Assembly (NCBI GenBank): GCA_036266155.1
Contig: DATANR010000204.1
Coordinates: 1 to 16,192 of the forward strand
Source of the DNA: SIAJ01 sp036266155
GTDB lineage: Bacteria; Planctomycetota; Planctomycetia; Gemmatales; Gemmataceae
DNA length: 16,192 nucleotides
Direction: 5' to 3'
Shown: piece by piece, positions 14,128 through 16,192 of the stretch
Layout of the letters: every line of letters begins with the position of its first letter
How positions within the stretch are numbered: position 1 is the stretch's first letter
The notes under the pieces: model-generated
Databases searched by the model: none
The model's input: only the letters and a program-made list of their open reading frames with translations
What the model was told of the DNA's origin: nothing
Made by a program: the position numbers and the translations under genes

Positions 14128-14357
14128 ATGTCGTCCCCGTTCACGACCGAGTTGAATCAGACGTGTGAAAGCGCCTTGCTCAAGACAGCGGCGTTCATGC
14201 CGGCACAGTGGAAGCAGGTTTTCGCTGCCCTGAAAATGCTCTTCGAAGAAGCACTGTGTTGGTTCACAGTCGCAACGGAAATGTGCTGTCGACGTCGATT
14301 CGGCCTCCGGGCACTGTCACTGTTCCAGGTGGTCCAGTTAGTGATGTTCGGGCTGAT
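14128..14357 (+). pseudogene. Small gene truncated by IS3, unidentified
   Basis: ATG 14128 is preceded by GGAG eight bases upstream. About 76 native codons (beginning MSSPFTTELNQTCESALLKT) read into the IS3 end at 14358. The frame then continues by chance inside the IS to a stop at 14473-14475. The native part has an aromatic, amphipathic middle (WKQVFAALKMLFEEALCWF), a basic patch (CCRRRFGLR) and ends in a hydrophobic run (ALSLFQVVQLVMFGL) that looks like the beginning of a membrane helix. It is likely co-transcribed with the remnant just upstream. I do not recognise the family. Confidence 0.45.
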
Positions 14358-14464
14358 TGAACTGCGCCCCAAAAACTGGACCAGCAAAAGCTGCCGCTTA
14401 AGGTACTCGGGGCCAATGGCGAGTCGCTGCGGCGGACAGCTTGGATTTATCGCATCGTGCCAAG

Positions 14465-14509
14465 CCGATGCATGAGGGGAACCCCGATCGCTCGGGATTC
14501 CCCCATCGG
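14465..14509 (-). terminator. Stem-loop downstream of the IS3 transposase
   Basis: A 12-bp stem (14476-14487 with 14492-14503) is fully paired in the - strand RNA if one G-U is allowed, with a GCGA tetraloop. CCGATG/CATCGG (14465-14470 and 14504-14509) extends the stem after a 5-base bulge. There is no T-run, so it may protect the 3' end rather than terminate. The rest of 14371-14564 is non-coding IS3 sequence. Confidence 0.45.
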
Positions 14510-14564
14510 CGTTGGCCCCTGAGTCGGCGCTCGGGTCGGTTCCCACCGTTGCCCTATCCTCCGC

Positions 14565-15461
14565 TCAGGTCGTCGTTGTTGTAGGCCCGGCGCGGGCCTC
14601 TCGCCATTGCTCCTCGAACTCCTTGGGGGTCAGGTAGCCGAGCGAGGAATGGATCCGCTTCACGTTGTACACCGCGTCGATGAAGTGGCCGATCTGACCG
14701 CGGGCCTGGACGAAGTCCTCGTAGTCCGACAGGTCGACTTCCTCTTCCTTGATCGTGCGCATGAGACGCTCGGCATAACCGTTCTCGCGTGGCTCGCCAA
14801 CCGCAGCCATGCTGAGCCGCACGTCGAGCTTCTTCAGGCGACCCACATAGGCCAGGGCGGCATACTGCACGCCTTGATCCGAGTGATGGATCGTCGGCGT
14901 GGCGACGACCAGGGCTCGTTCGAGCGCGGCCAGCGTCAACCCTTGATCGAGATTGCGGCCCAGGTGCCAGCCACGGATCAGACGGGTGAACACATCCATC
15001 AACACAGCGAGATAGATAAACTCGTTCTTGAGTCGGATGTAGGTAATGTCCGCGACCCAAACTTGGTCGGGACGCCGGATTTTCAAGTCTTGAACGCGAT
15101 TCGGATAGCGGGGCAAGTCATGTTGGCTGTTGGTGGTTCGTGTGCGGCGCTTGGGCGCGGCGCCGCACAATCCGAGTTCGTCCATCCAGCGCCGTACGCG
15201 CTTGGCGTTGACGGGCCAACCGAGACGCTTCATCATCACGGTGAGGCGTCGGTAGCCATAGGTCGGCCACTCGGCGGCGAGATCGAGCAAGGCCGTCTTG
15301 AGCATGGCCTCGTCGATCGCGGGACGAGGCCGGTAGTAGACGGAACTGCGCGTGACGCCGAGCAGCCGACAGAGGAGACGAATCGGATACTGGTCGGCGA
15401 GGCTCAAGACGACCTGCCGCTTCTCGTCATGGGACCACTCAGCAGCCGCGATGCTTTTTTT
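14565..15461 (-). CDS. IS3 OrfB / OrfAB DDE transposase (catalytic part)
   Basis: Read by -1 frameshift from orfA; the fused OrfAB from 15718 would be 384 residues. Seen after the shift: SIAAAEWSHDEKRQVV; an HTH_21-like segment (YPIRLLCRLLGVTRSSVYY); then the integrase core, with Asp224 (VWVADITYI), Asp281 (HHSDQGVQY) and Glu317 (ENGYAERLMRTIKEE) in fused numbering. Exactly 35 residues lie between the second Asp and the Glu, the DD(35)E signature. No truncation or internal stop was seen, so the transposase appears complete. The open frame extends further upstream in the orfB frame (to 15629), but that part is a shadow of orfA. Confidence 0.9.
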   Translation of the reverse strand, partial: KKSIAAAEWSHDEKRQVVLSLADQYPIRLLCRLLGVTRSSVYYRPRPAIDEAMLKTALLDLAAEWPTYGYRRLTVMMKRLGWPVNAKRVRRWMDELGLCGAAPKRRTRTTNSQHDLPRYPNRVQDLKIRRPDQVWVADITYIRLKNEFIYLAVLMDVFTRLIRGWHLGRNLDQGLTLAALERALVVATPTIHHSDQGVQYAALAYVGRLKKLDVRLSMAAVGEPRENGYAERLMRTIKEEEVDLSDYEDFVQARGQIGHFIDAVYNVKRIHSSLGYLTPKEFEEQWREARAGPTTTTT

Positions 15462-15718
15462 AGAACATCGAGTTCGTAGGCCTGGCGGCCGACGAGTTGT
15501 TCGAGTTCGCCGATGCGGACACGCTCGGCATCGTTGGCGAGGTCGCCCTCGAAGACGGTGTGTAGCCGATCGAGGACGGCGGCCTTCCAGTTGGCGATGA
15601 GATTGGCGTTGACGCTGTGCTTGCGGCACAGCTCGGCCTGGCTGACTTCACCACTCAAAAGCTGCAGAACGATCTGGGCCTTGAACTCAGCCGAGAACGA
15701 CCGACGCGGACGAGGCAT
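15404..15718 (-). CDS. IS3 OrfA, helix-turn-helix DNA-binding protein
   Basis: The start is ATG at 15718 (MPRPRRSFSAEF), chosen because AGGAG lies 9 bases upstream; a GTG nine bases earlier is less likely. The 104-residue product has the IS3 OrfA helix-turn-helix (FKAQIVLQLLSGEVSQAELC, then RKHSVNANLIANWK) and a C-terminal leucine-zipper-like helix (IGELEQLVGRQAYELDVLKK). It binds the IS ends and regulates transposition. It ends shortly after the slippery A7G run, where part of the translating ribosomes should move to the orfB frame. Confidence 0.85.
   Translation of the reverse strand: MPRPRRSFSAEFKAQIVLQLLSGEVSQAELCRKHSVNANLIANWKAAVLDRLHTVFEGDLANDAERVRIGELEQLVGRQAYELDVLKKASRLLSGPMTRSGRSS
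15454..15461 (-). promoter_or_regulatory. Programmed -1 frameshift site of IS3
   Basis: On the - strand the sequence is seven A residues followed by G, near the end of orfA and within the open orfB frame. OrfA codons AAA-AAA-G slip to A-AAA-AAG. This arrangement is standard for IS3-family OrfAB production. Confidence 0.75.
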
Positions 15719-15781
15719 GATACCCACTCCTGACTTGGCCCAGTAATGGTAACACTACTGGTCCAGCGCCAGGGGCGCACT

Positions 15782-16192
15782 TCAGACGGCTCGTTGCTTC
15801 TCGTTGACGCGGCTTGACCAGGCAGCGATTTCGGATTGCAACGTTGCGAGGTCGCCCATCCGTCGGTCCTTCAAACATTGGCTTGTCATGCAACTCAACT
15901 CGCACTCCGCCACGTTGAGCCAACTTCCATGCTTGGGCGTGTAAACGAAGTGGATCCGCCTGACGTAGTCGCGCGCCTTCTCGGGTGGAAACGCTTCGTA
16001 GAACGCCCCCTTGGTGTGCGTGTTCAAGTTGTCGCAGACCAAAGTGATCCCATCGCCCGCGTAGCGAGTGTCCAGTAAATGGGCCACTTCATGAGCCCAA
16101 TCGTCCTTGGTGCGGCGCGGCCGGGCCGTCGCTTGGCGGAAGCCGGAGAGCGGTTCGGCGAACAGGAAGATACAGGCTGTCCCCTTCCGTTC
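15782..16192 (-). pseudogene. Second IS630-type transposase, truncated by IS3 and by the window edge
   Basis: 136 codons are open from the window edge, beginning ERKGTACIFLFAEPLSGFRQ. It belongs to a different IS630 subgroup from the element at 12597. Catalytic Asp is in LVCDNLNTHTKG (residues 51-62 of this piece) and catalytic Glu in YTPKHGSWLNVAECELS (84-100). The first Asp of the triad lies beyond the window. The C-terminus stops at NEKQRAV, where relatives continue with a segment like DWxFTTxDARxKLxxLYP (recalled). The TGA stop is the first three bases of the IS3 inverted repeat, so IS3 removed roughly the last 25 residues. Confidence 0.85.

Larger units (their letters stand above)
14358..15784 (-). 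mobile_element. IS3-family insertion sequence, 1427 bp
   Basis: The ends are TGAACTGCGCCCC at 14358 and the reverse complement of TGAAGTGCGCCCC ending at 15784. Over 29 bases the two ends agree at 22, including CTGGACCAG, which is typical of IS3-family inverted repeats. The interior carries orfA and orfB on the - strand with a frameshift window. Flanking triplets are GAT (14355-14357) and GAC (15785-15787), so there is no exact target duplication, and the two flanks belong to different genes. Confidence 0.88.

Noticed and set aside
14607..15479. 290-codon + strand frame within IS3
   Set aside because: Antisense shadow of orfB, which carries the DD(35)E triad.

Overview
The window looks like chromosomal DNA of a Planctomycete (Pirellulales/Gemmatales-like). 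This is inferred from four things: a Gfo/Idh/MocA oxidoreductase with a Tat-like leader, a secreted caspase-fold/PDZ/S41 protease fusion, a small Ser/Thr kinase with no membrane anchor, and the GC-rich sequence with repeat-bearing intergenic gaps. No rRNA or complete tRNA is present to fix the taxonomy.

Layout. Positions 1-11375 are ordinary, densely coded chromosome. A + strand oxidoreductase (154-1521) converges on a - strand run of three genes: S41 protease (1668-4280), class I/II aminotransferase (4548-5657) and Ser/Thr kinase (5802-6653). Two strong hairpins separate the convergent ends. A 62-base divergent gap then leads to a + strand bifunctional proline dehydrogenase/P5C dehydrogenase (PutA-type, 6716-9730), which converges on a - strand aldehyde dehydrogenase (9828-11375).

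Positions 11376-12600 are gene-poor. They hold a tiny ORF with its own ribosome binding site and a textbook terminator (11655-11812), a tRNA 3'-half-like sequence (about 11947-11971), and two broken gene pieces. One of these pieces resembles the end of an ADP-ribosyltransferase.

Positions 12597-16192 are mobile-element debris. There is an IS630-family element with perfect 26-bp ends and a TA duplication (12597-13883), whose transposase is split by a +1 frameshift. Then come two adjacent gene remnants (13887-14108 and 14128-14357). An IS3-family element follows (14358-15784) with orfA/orfB joined through an A7G slippery site. Last is a second, different IS630-type transposase (15785 to the window end), cut off by the IS3 end. 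The IS3 flanks do not match each other, so this end has been rearranged.

How the genes relate. PutA converts proline to glutamate through P5C/glutamate semialdehyde. The neighbouring aminotransferase and aldehyde dehydrogenase fit a general amino-acid/aldehyde catabolism theme, but their substrates cannot be read from sequence. I see no CRISPR array and no evident defence operon. The most interesting signals are the S41 protease whose caspase-like domain lacks its catalytic His and Cys, a heptanucleotide tandem repeat sitting in frame between the two catalytic halves of PutA, facing G-quadruplex motifs upstream of the protease, and the small autonomous ORF/terminator unit.
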